64,000 nt of DNA from Glandiceps talaboti (lineage: Eukaryota > Hemichordata > Enteropneusta > Spengelidae). The stretch lies in assembly GCF_964340395.1 (NCBI RefSeq), contig NC_135552.1:13471694-13535693 (forward strand), in the 5' to 3' direction. The position numbers and the translations under genes are program-made. Positions 26,401-38,500 of the stretch are shown in pieces (positions within the stretch are counted from its first letter, which is position 1; each line of letters opens with the position of its first letter). Below the pieces are notes generated by a model, which was not told the origin of the DNA, ran no database searches, and was given only the letters and a program-made list of their open reading frames with translations.

Positions 26401-29400
26401 CACTCAATACATTGCAAAAAGCTAACAAATGTTGTAAAAAAAGTTTGTTATTGTACGTACAATAACAAACATTTGACATATTTATTAATCTTTTGCAATT
26501 TATTGAGTTACAAACACAGACTTGGCATATGTTGTTTTCACATTGATTTTTCAAGTAGGAAGCCATGATATATTGTTTTATTAATTAAAAATCTACATAA
26601 AATATCCAATCCTCATCCATATGTCCACAGTAATTAAATGAAACAGATTCATTCATAGCAAAGAATCAAAAATAGTAACTCTGAATGTCTCTTTCCTAAA
26701 ACATCTAGCTGTTTTCAAAAGACGAAAATCAAAGAATAAAAATGCACTTGCTTTGTCAGTCTACTGAACTCATACATGTACAAAATGTACTTGTATTTGC
26801 ATTTGTTTAGGCCATTTTTTCTCATCCATCGATGAGCTCTACAGATAAAAATCTAAACTAGTGTTAAGGGGCTCTATCATTTCCTATTGGAATCTAGGTA
26901 ACAAATGCAGGCAAAGTTTTGAATTCAAGTCATTCTAGTCACGATTCATGTATTGTTTCTGTCGGAAATTATCAAAACTTGACTTCTTGATATGTTTTTT
27001 TCTCAGATTGTACAATTGTTACTGAAATATGGTGCAGATATAACTCTCCGTAACTATGACAACGAAACGGCATTAGATGTAGCATCCCCCAGTATTAGAG
27101 AGATTTTATTAGATTCAGTGGACAGGACGGGTTGTACACCAAGACATTTACTACAGGCAGCCTGGCAGGGCAATGTCAAAGTACTCAAAAGATTGTTGGT
27201 AAGTAGAGAAGTCTAAATTATGGTGTCAAAATTATTCTGTGAAAAAAGTACAATGGAAAGAAAAGAAGTTAATTTACATGTTTTAAATAATAAGTCGAAA
27301 GTGTATTTATGTCATGTATGAGCCAGGTTCAACAAAAAATATGGAATATGTACTCTGGTTGTTCTACGTCACGAAAATGCATGTCTATATCACAACAACG
27401 TGTGTCTATGTCACGACTGTGTGTCTGTGTCACGACAACGTGTGTCTATGTCACGACTGTGTGTCTGTGTCACGACAATGTGTGTCTATGTCATGACAAT
27501 GTGTGTCTATGTCATTGGTACTGCTGTTTTCAAAATGAGTCAAAACATTCAAAATTGCCATTACTTTCCCCAATTTTTCTTTGATATTACCGGCAGCGAT
27601 ATAATTATGTTATTCTCTAATATTTGTCTTCATTCAGCCAGACAATACTCATGACCTAAGGATTTTATCACTACTTTTCTAATGACAAGTAGTGAAAAAG
27701 ACCCCTTAGGTCACTTGCATTTTTCCCTGTGGCTTGGCTGAACGAAGAAAAATATTGGGGAATATCTAAAAGTGTAATATCCCTGAACATGTTGTATCTT
27801 TTGAGACTCATTTTCTTGTCATTATTACCTGTATAGTCTGTAAAGGACCAAGTGTATATTACTTGTGTCCAGGTCAACTTCTGGAGATCACTGGATGTTA
27901 CACAAAAAAGTTTCTAATATTTTGATGTTTATTTGTATTACAGATTGAAATTTAAAATTAATTCTTGATGTAAAGTACAAGAGTTACTAATAATTTGATA
28001 TTGTTTTTATTTCAGAGTGAAAGTAAAATGCTTGATATAAATTGTCGTAATGCCGATGGTTATACTCCTTTGTTGCTGGTCACAAGAGATATTGACCTAT
28101 TTGAAAAAAGTAAGTTATCTGTGTATTTTATTTTGAATTTATGGTCATGTATCAATTTGATATTTACAAACTGAAAAAGTACCTTGTTTTTGCAAGTTCA
28201 CGTCATGACATCATTATATACATGTGTTATTGAAATTACCATATTTCCAGAATAGCTCAAATGTTGTGGTTCTGTAACATTGCTGTAACTTTTCACAAAC
28301 AACACATGTAGTTATAAAAGTTCTTTCAGTGGACTGATTCATATGTTCCTGAAAGCAAGTTTATTACCATTACTTGAGTATTCCTCCATCCCCCCCCATC
28401 CCCCCCCCCTCCCACTAAACAATCAATATCACATTGTGATTGAACATCAGGTCCCACCCTTCATTAGTGCACAATATACATTATGAAAACAAAATTGTGA
28501 CCAAAAATAAACTGGTCAAATTGCTTGAGTTCACATAGCAGTAAAATAAACATGTTGAGAAACAAACAAAAATTGATCAATGAAACAAAACCTTAAAGTC
28601 ATATGAAAGTGAAAGAGTACATAAAATAGACTATGAAATCAACAGAACAACCCCTCTCCCCCCCCCCCCTGACAACCAATAACAAAATGTGATTCAGTGC
28701 CCTCCACACCTTCAATAGGCCAACCATACAGTGCCTTTAGTATGTGTAAATGAAAGAGTATTTGAATTTGAATGTAAAATCAATGTTACCCTCCCCCCTC
28801 CCCCCATCAAATATGATAAAGCAATATCAAAACGTGATTCAATCCCTTCCTAGCCCCACCCGTCACTCCCACCCTCCCCATTAGATGACAATGTCACCAA
28901 TCATACATATCAATGAGAATCTATTTAAACTTGAATATGAAATGAATGTGACATTGCATGTTGGAAATGTCCTTGTAGTGATAATGGTAAGCAAATAGTC
29001 ATGAATGACAGCATTGATATACAAAACCTGTAATTGTACAAGACTGCCTGACATTGCAATGATTGCATAGAGTAAAGCTGAGATTCAATTCATATGCAAG
29101 TCATCCAATGACCTTTCCAACAAACAAAACTTACTTTTGTTAGTGTTCTTATCTTTGTTCTGTGTCTTTGTTCTGTGTCTTTTGTAATTTTCTGTGGATT
29201 TCTGTTGTACTTTTGTTGTCCATTGTGTAACGCTAATTTACAGTAAATGCAGCTTTTAAAATTGTCAAAAAAAAAATCGTAATTAGCATTGACCATAGTT
29301 AGTACTAATGGGATGTGATACGATGAACAAAATAAAAATCCACCTTGATTTTAGCATTTTTTTTTTACAGTAAATTCCAAGGTAAAGACACTTTTCCTGT

Positions 29401-32400
29401 TTGGAAAGGCTGTTTTCCTGTCTGGAAATTTACTATTATAATATAAAGTGATTATCAACTCTTGTCCAGTATGGCTACATAATTAAAAGCGTACAAAACT
29501 AGATTTTAGTCATATCAGCTCTAAGGATTATATGTAACCTGGGTTGCATAATGTATTGTAGTTTTTACATGTAATACTGTAATAATTTTGAAAAACTGTT
29601 GATTTTTTTCAGTTTGGCCAAAATGTGGACATGTACATGCAAAACGTTTAATTGGATGTATATTGTTTTATTTCAGTTGGCAAGGCAGTAAAGAACTATA
29701 GCCCGTCTGAAGTAGTGTCAATTTTGGTGCAAAACAGAGCGTAAGTATTGTGATGAGTGACCGATTTCAATATACTAGTATGCAATGTTTGTTTAATAGT
29801 TAGAGTATATTTCCATGCCAGGTAATGGATGTCACAACTTTTGGGGGGCAAACATCTGTTATTTTGGTTGGTGCCAAGCCTGTCATTGGGTGTCTGGTAT
29901 TTGTGACCTTCATGTCTATTAAGGTCACCAGAAAGTCTTGTATGGGGAAAAGTTTTAAGTCTCAAGGACTGGATTTGAAATACATTTTACAAACAGTCCA
30001 GCTGAAATTAGTTGTAAAGAATCTTGTAGTTCATTTTAATACAGTTTCATTTGTAATATTTGTGTAGCATGACAGCTACCAGGTAGGTACCAATTCCCTA
30101 CTTCCTTCTCACCCACTATTTAGTGTGATTATTATTGCCATTACAATCTCCATTCTTACCTCTTTCAGTGATGTCATGTCTTCAGATGCAGAGGGTAAAT
30201 CCTGCATTCACTATGCTTCATCTAGTAAAAGTAAATTATCAGAAAACATGGTGTCTTTCATGTTGAAAGATTGTCAGCTTGTTGGTAAGTTTATAGTTAT
30301 TTGTGTTCAAATCCAGGAGGTTTCAGTTCAGTTTGTATTGGCTCAGTTTGTAAAGTAATGTAATCTATTAGCAAATACATGTATGTATATTTCCTATAGT
30401 TTTAGTATACATACATAAAATGATGGGCATGTTAACTTTGTATGACACCTATTTGAATTGTGGATGAAGGTGAGAGCGCCCTCTCTGGTGAACGATGTAA
30501 GATTTTCTAATATGTATGTTACATGTGATTTAACTGATAATTTTGTTGTGGTTTTCTGCAACAGGCCGAACATTTTACATGAAAAAGACAGACAAAATTG
30601 TTACCAATTAGAGATGTTTGTTGCAAAACATCATAAAGTGGAAATTCCAAGAAAATTAACAACACTAATACCATGCGTTAGTAACAAGTTTGGTTTTTTA
30701 TGGTGAATGATGAGATTGAGTATTTTTGACAGTATGTAACTAGTGCTGTCCTGTTCTACATTTATTAAAGGGTAAATGAAATGACATAGAAAGTCAGAAT
30801 TCAGATTTTAAAACACAGGTTCAAATAAATGAAACAATCATACAGCTCCTGGATATATTTTCATCTTGATACGTGAAAGATATTGAAGGCAGTAGTACCA
30901 GCTCTCAGGAACATTTTCATTCCAAAACCTTTTATAAACAACTTCATGTTTTTCTTTTCGTAGATGCAAAGGACAAGCGTTCATTTGCTGCAATACATTC
31001 TGCATCACAGAGTGGTCAAGCTGGTGTTGTAGTAGCACTTCTTGATAATGGAGCTGATGTGAACTGTAGAGGCTTTGCTGGTGTCACCCCATTACATGTC
31101 TCAGTAAGTTCTTTAATCCCAATTTACACATCCAACCAATCAGATTCTACGCAGGGTATATCCATGAAAAATACTGAATTTGAATGACTTGCGTTCACAG
31201 GCTATGGTGAGAGACACTTGTCAAATAGACCACCCAGCCTTCTACAGAGGCTACATGTAGATCTTATGATTCCTTGAGTTCAATAGAAATGTGATATTAG
31301 TTAGACCAACTAGTGTTCACTTTTAGTTTTGTTCGTTTACAGGCCCAATGTGGACACGACAAAGTAGCTACAACACTTCTAGACCGTGGAGCTGATATCT
31401 TGTTAGTTGATGACAGTGGTAATACTGCTGTGGATGTGGCCAAGACAAAGAAAATCAAAACCAAACTAAAAGGTAAGGATAGCAGATTATAATGGAGAAA
31501 TTATGTGTTTGTGTTATGAATGAAACCCACTCATTTATTTTTTAGAATTATTGTCATCCTACCTTTTTTTTCTTTTTTTTAAAATTTAAAAAATAAATTT
31601 CCCTACTCTTATTCTTCTTCATCATTAATAGTTCTTATTTGCTGATTTATGCTTACAATAATATTAAAAGCCAGAGTAGGACCACCATTTCTTGTAACAC
31701 TTTGGGTAAAATTCCGTACATGTATAGAGGTGTAATAATTACTACCTATAAAAAGTTCTTACATTCATGTTTATCATTGCAGTAATGATGACTTGTCAAA
31801 AGATGTGAAAGTTGTTGATATACTACAGTCCCAATAAAGTACTAAAGTCGCTGATATTTCGAGTCAAGGCTGAAAGTTTGATTGACAATGTGAATTTCAC
31901 AACTGACTCTTATATTACAGAGGCCTGGTCAGAAGCCACTCAATCAAGACGAGAGTCGGTGACACTAAGCCCTGTCAAACCTCCATCCAGATTATCCATG
32001 TATCAACAGTCCATGGATGAAAACGGTATTCCGTCCCCATCACCAGATGTCTATCATAGGAAGAGAATGTCAGAAGTTCTCTTTGATGGTGATGTAAGTC
32101 AATCTATAGTTGCTATGGGAATGCTACTACTCTGATGAAGGGGGTAACAGTTTATCTTTAAGAAGAAAATTTCAAACTTTGTGTAGATGTTGTCGAATAT
32201 AACTTCAACATGAGAGTTGTAAAGGAACATATTATGGTTGTTATACTGAATAGTGAACACATTATCAGTGCACTAGTGACTTGGGACATGCCTTATATTT
32301 GTTGCAATCAAAGATATGTAAAAAAGAAAAGAAAAAGAATTCAGAAGAACAAACTTTCGTAGAATGTATAATTTTTAAAATTTTACATTTACAGATGTAT

Positions 32401-35400
32401 TTAATTTGATCTGTGTGGTCAGTGGTAAATATTGTAATTTCACACACACATATCTTGTTTCTGACATATTATATCAATATTCCGATTTTTTCACAGGATC
32501 TTCCACAAGCTGACCATCCAGCATTTAGGAACATATCACCAGGAAGTGAGTATCTGATAATTATCTGTATTAAATATCTAACCAGAACTCGTCAGATAGC
32601 AAAGAGTTTAGTAGACTATTAAATTGTTGTGTCATTAAGCTCTTAGTGGCCTTCTCTTGACGTGAGTGGTGGCCAATACTGCAGTATGACATGCTGTATC
32701 TTATGGACTAAGAGTTTAAAGTGGCCATATGGATGAGAGTTTGATATTATCACGACGTCTTACTCTAAAAGTCTATGTGAAACAGCATTGACCAAGTCTG
32801 TGTTTGGAACTTCAATACATTGCAAAAAACTGTCAAAATGTGTCAAATGTTTTGTTATTGTACGTACAATAGCAAATTTTTTTATACAGTTTTTAGTGCT
32901 TTGATTTTCAGATTGAATTTAATAATTTCATTCTTTGTTTTGAAATTTCCAACAGAGAAAAAGATGATAAAGAAGTTAACGGATGCTGATAAGGCTATGA
33001 GAGCTGAAGCTAGAATGATGCAGGATATTGATAATGGAAAATTTACACCAAGGTATGTAAATATCTCATTTTAGGTGTTTTTTACTGAAAGATCACAATT
33101 TTTTTTAGAAATGTATCATTCTACAATTTAAACATGCATATGTAATTAATCCTGTAAATTATTGCTGCGCTTAGAATCTACTGCAAATAGTGGTAGTATG
33201 TCTTTAATACTGAAGTTGGTCATTTTTATCTAAAGATGAGCTCGTTTTTTTCTCTGACAAAATCAATCTATCAATTCATTTCTGTTTCCAGGCCAAATCC
33301 AAGGAAGTATGGAATGTCCCGTGCTTGCTCCAGATGTGATTCCAGGAATAGTATGGTGATAACACCTCTTCCAATCACACCAGCACCCCCACCAGAATAC
33401 ACTTATCCCCAACAAGGTTCTCCCAAGACTCCAGAAAAGATGCCACCAATCAGTCCATTCTCGTCCCCTAGCTCACCAGAAAAAAATGGTCGAAAACTCC
33501 TGTGTGACAAGAAATACAGGGCATTGAATAGGAGCTTTGAAGAAGATGGTGTGAAAAATGGCAAGGCTAGGGCTCATCAAAGACTAGCACAAAGATATTG
33601 TAAGTGTCATTAAATTGTGTAATGTTTTGCCTTTATATCATGAGGTGAGGGAGGGGGGTGAGGGTAATACATTTGTTGATACATAGATAACATTTCTGGC
33701 TTTACAGTAGTATAATGGGAACAGTTTTGTTTTTTCAAAATTTTCCTTTCAAAATGAATAATGTATAAACATGTATTTGAATGTAGGCAATACTGCCATG
33801 ATAGTGTATACACCAGACTGACCACTGTTATTCTAGGAGGTCAAGTTTGCAATTTGAAATTCTGCTTGTATTGGAAGTAATACACAGTATATGACATATC
33901 TAAATTGTGGTATGCTTATCCCAACATCATAAAACATACTATTGTAAGAATTAATATTACCAATTGAGTAATGGACATGTTATCGATATCTTTCCTGTTT
34001 TTCTTCCCAGCTGATCCCACCAGGAAGTCTGTACCGGAATACAGTCCTATACCAGTTACAGTGCTTGGATTAGAACTGGATGACAACCTGGAAGAAATAA
34101 GGTGAGTTATCTGTACAGTCTGGCAAATAGATTAAAGGCTCAGTTTGGGTAAAGATCTGAAAATAGTTGTCTGGTAGAGCTATGAAAATAAATGTTACTT
34201 GGTCCAGAACAAAAGAATAATTCCTATGACGCCATTGATTACGATAACACTAATGCAGGAATCTTGGATGATTCATGACTGCTATGAATAAGGTTCATAC
34301 GAGTCTTAAACCCAAAGAGGTTGAAACACTTATTATGGAAAAATCAACCAAATTTCAAATAATAGTTAATATAATTTACAAAAAAACAAACTGAATATCT
34401 GAAAAAATGATTATATGTGGTATCAACTGGAATTTTTTCTGTTGATAGTTCATCAATTAGTTGTTTTGTGTTGTCTTTATGTCTTTATATTTGACCTTTG
34501 AAAGTGGAAAACTGAAGAATAAAAAACAATTGTTTTCATTTTATTTGTTAGAATCCAGAGAGTTGTCCAGGGACCCATAGGTCACATGGTCGGTGACAAG
34601 AAAAAAGGCATGTCCACTTTTTCTGCTAGCCAATCAGATACTGAAGTCAATGCTGGTCATTTTGGCAAGACATACCCTCAGCCAAGAACTGCAAGGTCTT
34701 ATTCCCATCCCAGTGTCACTGATGTCACAGAGGCCTGTAATAGTTTCTTAAAGAGAGGTGAGTTGACCTTTTAACCAGGAAGAATGTGGCAAGCTGTCGT
34801 CAATTTATGATAAATCCACAGAAAACAGTGTTTGAATGGAGTAAGATCAACAAAACCATGTAGTAGTCAGTCTGTTTGCTATCAACACTCTGTTTTTTCA
34901 TTCTTATGTACTATTTTCATTTGTAATTGTTCATTTACAGTACCGTGTAAGTGGAAATAAAATTTTCAAACATGTCTTGGGACTGGTATTTCGAAAGAGA
35001 ACTTGAAAATGAATTTCACTTTTGTTTCATATCATGTAATAGATTATGAATTTAGAATGTGTTACATTTGAATGTTGCTTGTAAATAAGTCACTCCTTAG
35101 TTCACAGTTTTGAGAATCTTATGTTTGTTGTTATTCTAGGTAAGAGGCTCCCCAAGTCACTGTCTAATGTTGACAACAGTGATGAGATTACAGCACCACC
35201 CCCTAAGTTAGCACCTGTGGCACATGAAAATAGATTGAAAATTCCATTTACTATTGAAGAAGGGAAGAGTACATCTCCACTGATCCTAGATTTGGGTAAG
35301 CAGTTTTGATGTATGATCAAAATGAGGGGGAGATGGGTGTGTGATTAGGGGGGAGGGGGGAGACAATGGTTTAGTAAGTCATTTTCACAAATCTTGATTT

Positions 35401-35516
35401 TTTGTCATAGAAACCAAGGGGTTCAGTGGTCAACGTTTAAAAGTTTTTTTAAGTATAGTTTTTATCTATGGGATGTTTTTGAGCGTGTTTGCGTTCTTTT
35501 TCTTTCCCGAAATAAA

Positions 35517-35559
<43 letters not shown>

Positions 35560-38500
35560 GACACTCTTCTTACTTACAGCGTCGTAAATTTAATGAAACC
35601 CCGACCTCAGTGGCAAGAGGCAAGTGGTTTAGGCCATTTCATTATTACATGTGTCTTGCTATGAAATCAAAACATTTTGATCTCACATCCAGTGAACAAA
35701 AATCACCTGCTGATGTTCTTTTGTGAAAGTACTTTAGTCAACAAATTTAGACTGAAGTCTGTTTAGGTTATTTCATAAGGACTGCATTGTGTTACTTTTA
35801 AAGAATATGCATAATTTGATGATTAACATGACCCCCACATTCAGTTGGTTTGAAGACCTGATGTAAACAAAAGTTTTCATCATTTAAACATTGGGGGCGC
35901 TATGATTGCAAGACTTGCCACGTTTGGGAGCTGTGATTTATAATTTTGCTTTGGATATGAAATCATAAAACCAGAAGTGATTATACAGGACTGGTTAAAG
36001 TTCTCTATATTGGTGATATATTGTCAGACATTACTACCAATTTGTACAGAGCCACCAAACTAACCAAGTTTTTGACTTTTCTTGTTTCCCAACAGATCAA
36101 ATGCATGTCCGCCTAAGTACAGACAGTCCTTTCAATGGCAGTGCAGTTTATCCTAACTCCAGATCATTGCTTCCACCATCACCACTAATGAGTCAACAAA
36201 ATGAACAAGTTCACCATGACCCTGTCTACTCTCTCCATGCCGAAGACATAGAAGAAGAGGACGAAGATACCCACAATGCCGTGCAAAGCAATGGCGTATC
36301 CCATAATACTTCAGGAAATATTAAACTTGCTGTGCCTGATCCCATGCAGTTGAAAAGGTCAAGGTCATTTCTGGATAGGCCATCAGTGTTTAATATTGAA
36401 AGGTCAAGGGTCAATGTTGATCACGACCAACAGGAAGCTCCGCTATCGTCAAGATCTAATGAAAGCAGTAGCTATAGTTCTAGTGTTAGTTCCCTATCAA
36501 CTCCAAGTCCAAGGACTTCTTTTGACACCACAGATATTGGACCAAATTTGAGAAAATCTGGAGCTCAAATGACTCCTGCTGCCACCATGATCATTGAGAG
36601 GCCATACCCCCAGGTACAACAACGCAAACAAACAACTCTTCTGAAAACTATCGTTACTCCAAGAAATGAGAAAAACGAACAATTAAAGAAACCGTCCTCT
36701 GCTCTAGGTGTTTTGAATAGAACTTATACAGTACCTAAACCAGGAAATGTACAGGCTGAACAGAGTAGTTCTAAACAAGCAGGTGAAAATGTAAAATCTC
36801 AGGGTAGCATTAAACTAGCATCAAGTCAGAACTCACAAAGCACGATGCAATCTTCCATGGACAAGCCAAAACCCGTCAGGCGACCCAGTGACAGTGAGGT
36901 CAAAGGACAAAGTAAACCATCTACAGCTGCAGGTTTAAATGAGAGAAATAGAATGTCTTCGCTCTCCACAGAGCAAAAGTCTGCAGGCACAGCGCCCTCT
37001 CAGTCAGCAGAGCAGAAATCTGCTGGTAGAGTACCTGTAGTGTCAACAGAGCCAAAGTCGCCAACTAAACCTCAAACCACATTGCAAGGCAAGCCTGCAA
37101 ACAGTAATGTTGTATCGAGGGATCAGAAAACACCAAGAACTTCTGTCAGTAGTGCAAGCAAAGAAGTCACAAAAAATAATGTGGATACAAAGGCAAATTT
37201 GAAAGATGTAAATAAAGTGAGTACTAAGGACTCTCCTCAAAACCAGCAAAGAAAGGAAATTGAGGCGAAACAAGAGAAGGCTGAGGCATGTCAAAGTTCA
37301 TCTACAAAAGTACTGTTTTCAAGGTTGGCTAGTAATGATAATTCCAAAGCAGTGTCACAAACTGCATCACCAAAGACACCAGGGAGAACAGATCAAGCAA
37401 AATTCAACACCCCTAGGAATGCCATCTCTGCTGGACCACAAAAACCCCAACCAGTAAAACAGAACATTACTGCAAATACCCCAAGGAATGCCATTTCTGC
37501 CGGCTTAAAGAAGACAGAACCTGCAAGACAGGCATCAACAGGAACTCCTGCAAGACAGGCTTCGACAGGAACTAATTCCGGGTCTCCAAGGAAAGATGCT
37601 AATCTAGCCAATGGTAAAACATCAGTACCGACAAGCAAATCAGCTGGTGCTGCCCTTGCAAGAATTGGGCCCAATGCAAAGGAGAGTCAGAAACCTGAAC
37701 AGAAAGGAACACCCATTGGAGCAAAACCTGTGAACGTTAGTGGTAAAACAGGACTGAATAGTAATGTGAAACCTGGTACTGCAAGTCAGCAGCCTTCAGG
37801 AAAAGTTACAGTACATGCATCACAGACTATTGCTGAACTGAAACAAAGTGAAGGAAACTTAAGACCAACAGTTAACCCACATACCACTCTTAGCGTTACT
37901 GAGCAAACAGATCGTATGAAGATGGATGCAGCTCTTAAGCAACTAGCTGCTAAAGCTCTACCCAAGGAAGTGTTGTCCACATCTAAACAAAATCAGGAAA
38001 ACAAGTCTGGTGCTAGTGAAAAGAAGTTGATGATTCCTGGAGAGGTGCAGAATAAAGAAAGAAAGGGGAGTGAGAAAGAGAATGATGTCAAAAATAAAGG
38101 CATAAATGCTCATAAATCACAGCCTGAACCTACATCAAGACCAACTGAATGGGGTGGGGCAGCAGAAGGGAAGACACAACAGGTGACAAGAGAGGAAACA
38201 AAAGCGGTGTCTGCCCCAGAAGCACTGAAGACCGACAAACAGCCACAAACATCAATACAGGGAAAGAGTCAAACGGGCACAACTCCTGGAATGAAAGATC
38301 AAGGAGTTGATAAAACAAAGGTACTAAGTTCAAGTTTAGATGTCAAGAAAAGTATTGATGCAGGCAAAGGGACTTCCAAACCTAAAACTGAAGAACTTCT
38401 CAGAAAAGCTGCTGAGGCTAAACAGGGTGATGTTCAAAAAGAGACCACAGAACAAACTAGTGTTGAAATCACACCTGTTATCTATGACATGATGGACTCC

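Larger units (their letters stand above)
24116..31472 (+). other. Ankyrin-repeat exon block of the kinase gene
   Basis: Eight exons (24116-24336 to 31343-31472) encode residues 14-358. After a Ser-rich start, a helical lead-in and a first repeat (FIAAARDGDYQKVSEFL, about 64-80) come ankyrin signatures: NTPIIWATKRGHTKIVQLLL with ADITLRNYD (about 100-130), CTPRHLLQAAWQGNVKVLKR (about 156), DINCRNADGYTPLL (about 184), two degenerate units, FAAIHSASQSGQAGVVVALL with GADVNCRG (about 275-303), and VTPLHVSAQCGHDKVATTLL with GADILLVDDSGNTAVDVAK (about 308-350). Roughly seven or eight repeats are present, a typical protein-binding solenoid. Several exon ends fall inside repeats. Introns here carry minisatellites and element remnants listed separately. 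Confidence 0.8.
31921..35295 (+). other. Linker exon block (Pro/Ser-rich) of the kinase gene
   Basis: Seven exons (31921-32093, 32497-32545, 32956-33052, 33292-33599, 34011-34101, 34552-34757, 35140-35295) encode about residues 359-718. The text is rich in Ser, Pro, Lys and Arg with several SP/TP sites (LSPVKPP, IPSPSPD, ITPLPITPAPPP, QGSPKTPEK). A likely helical stretch of alternating Lys/Asp/Ala/Met (KKMIKKLTDADKAMRAEARM) sits at about 434-453. A small cluster CSRCDSR has two Cys only. No catalytic or known domain was recognised. The 49-bp exon at 32497 is the shortest and is supported mainly by phase matching. Confidence 0.7.
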
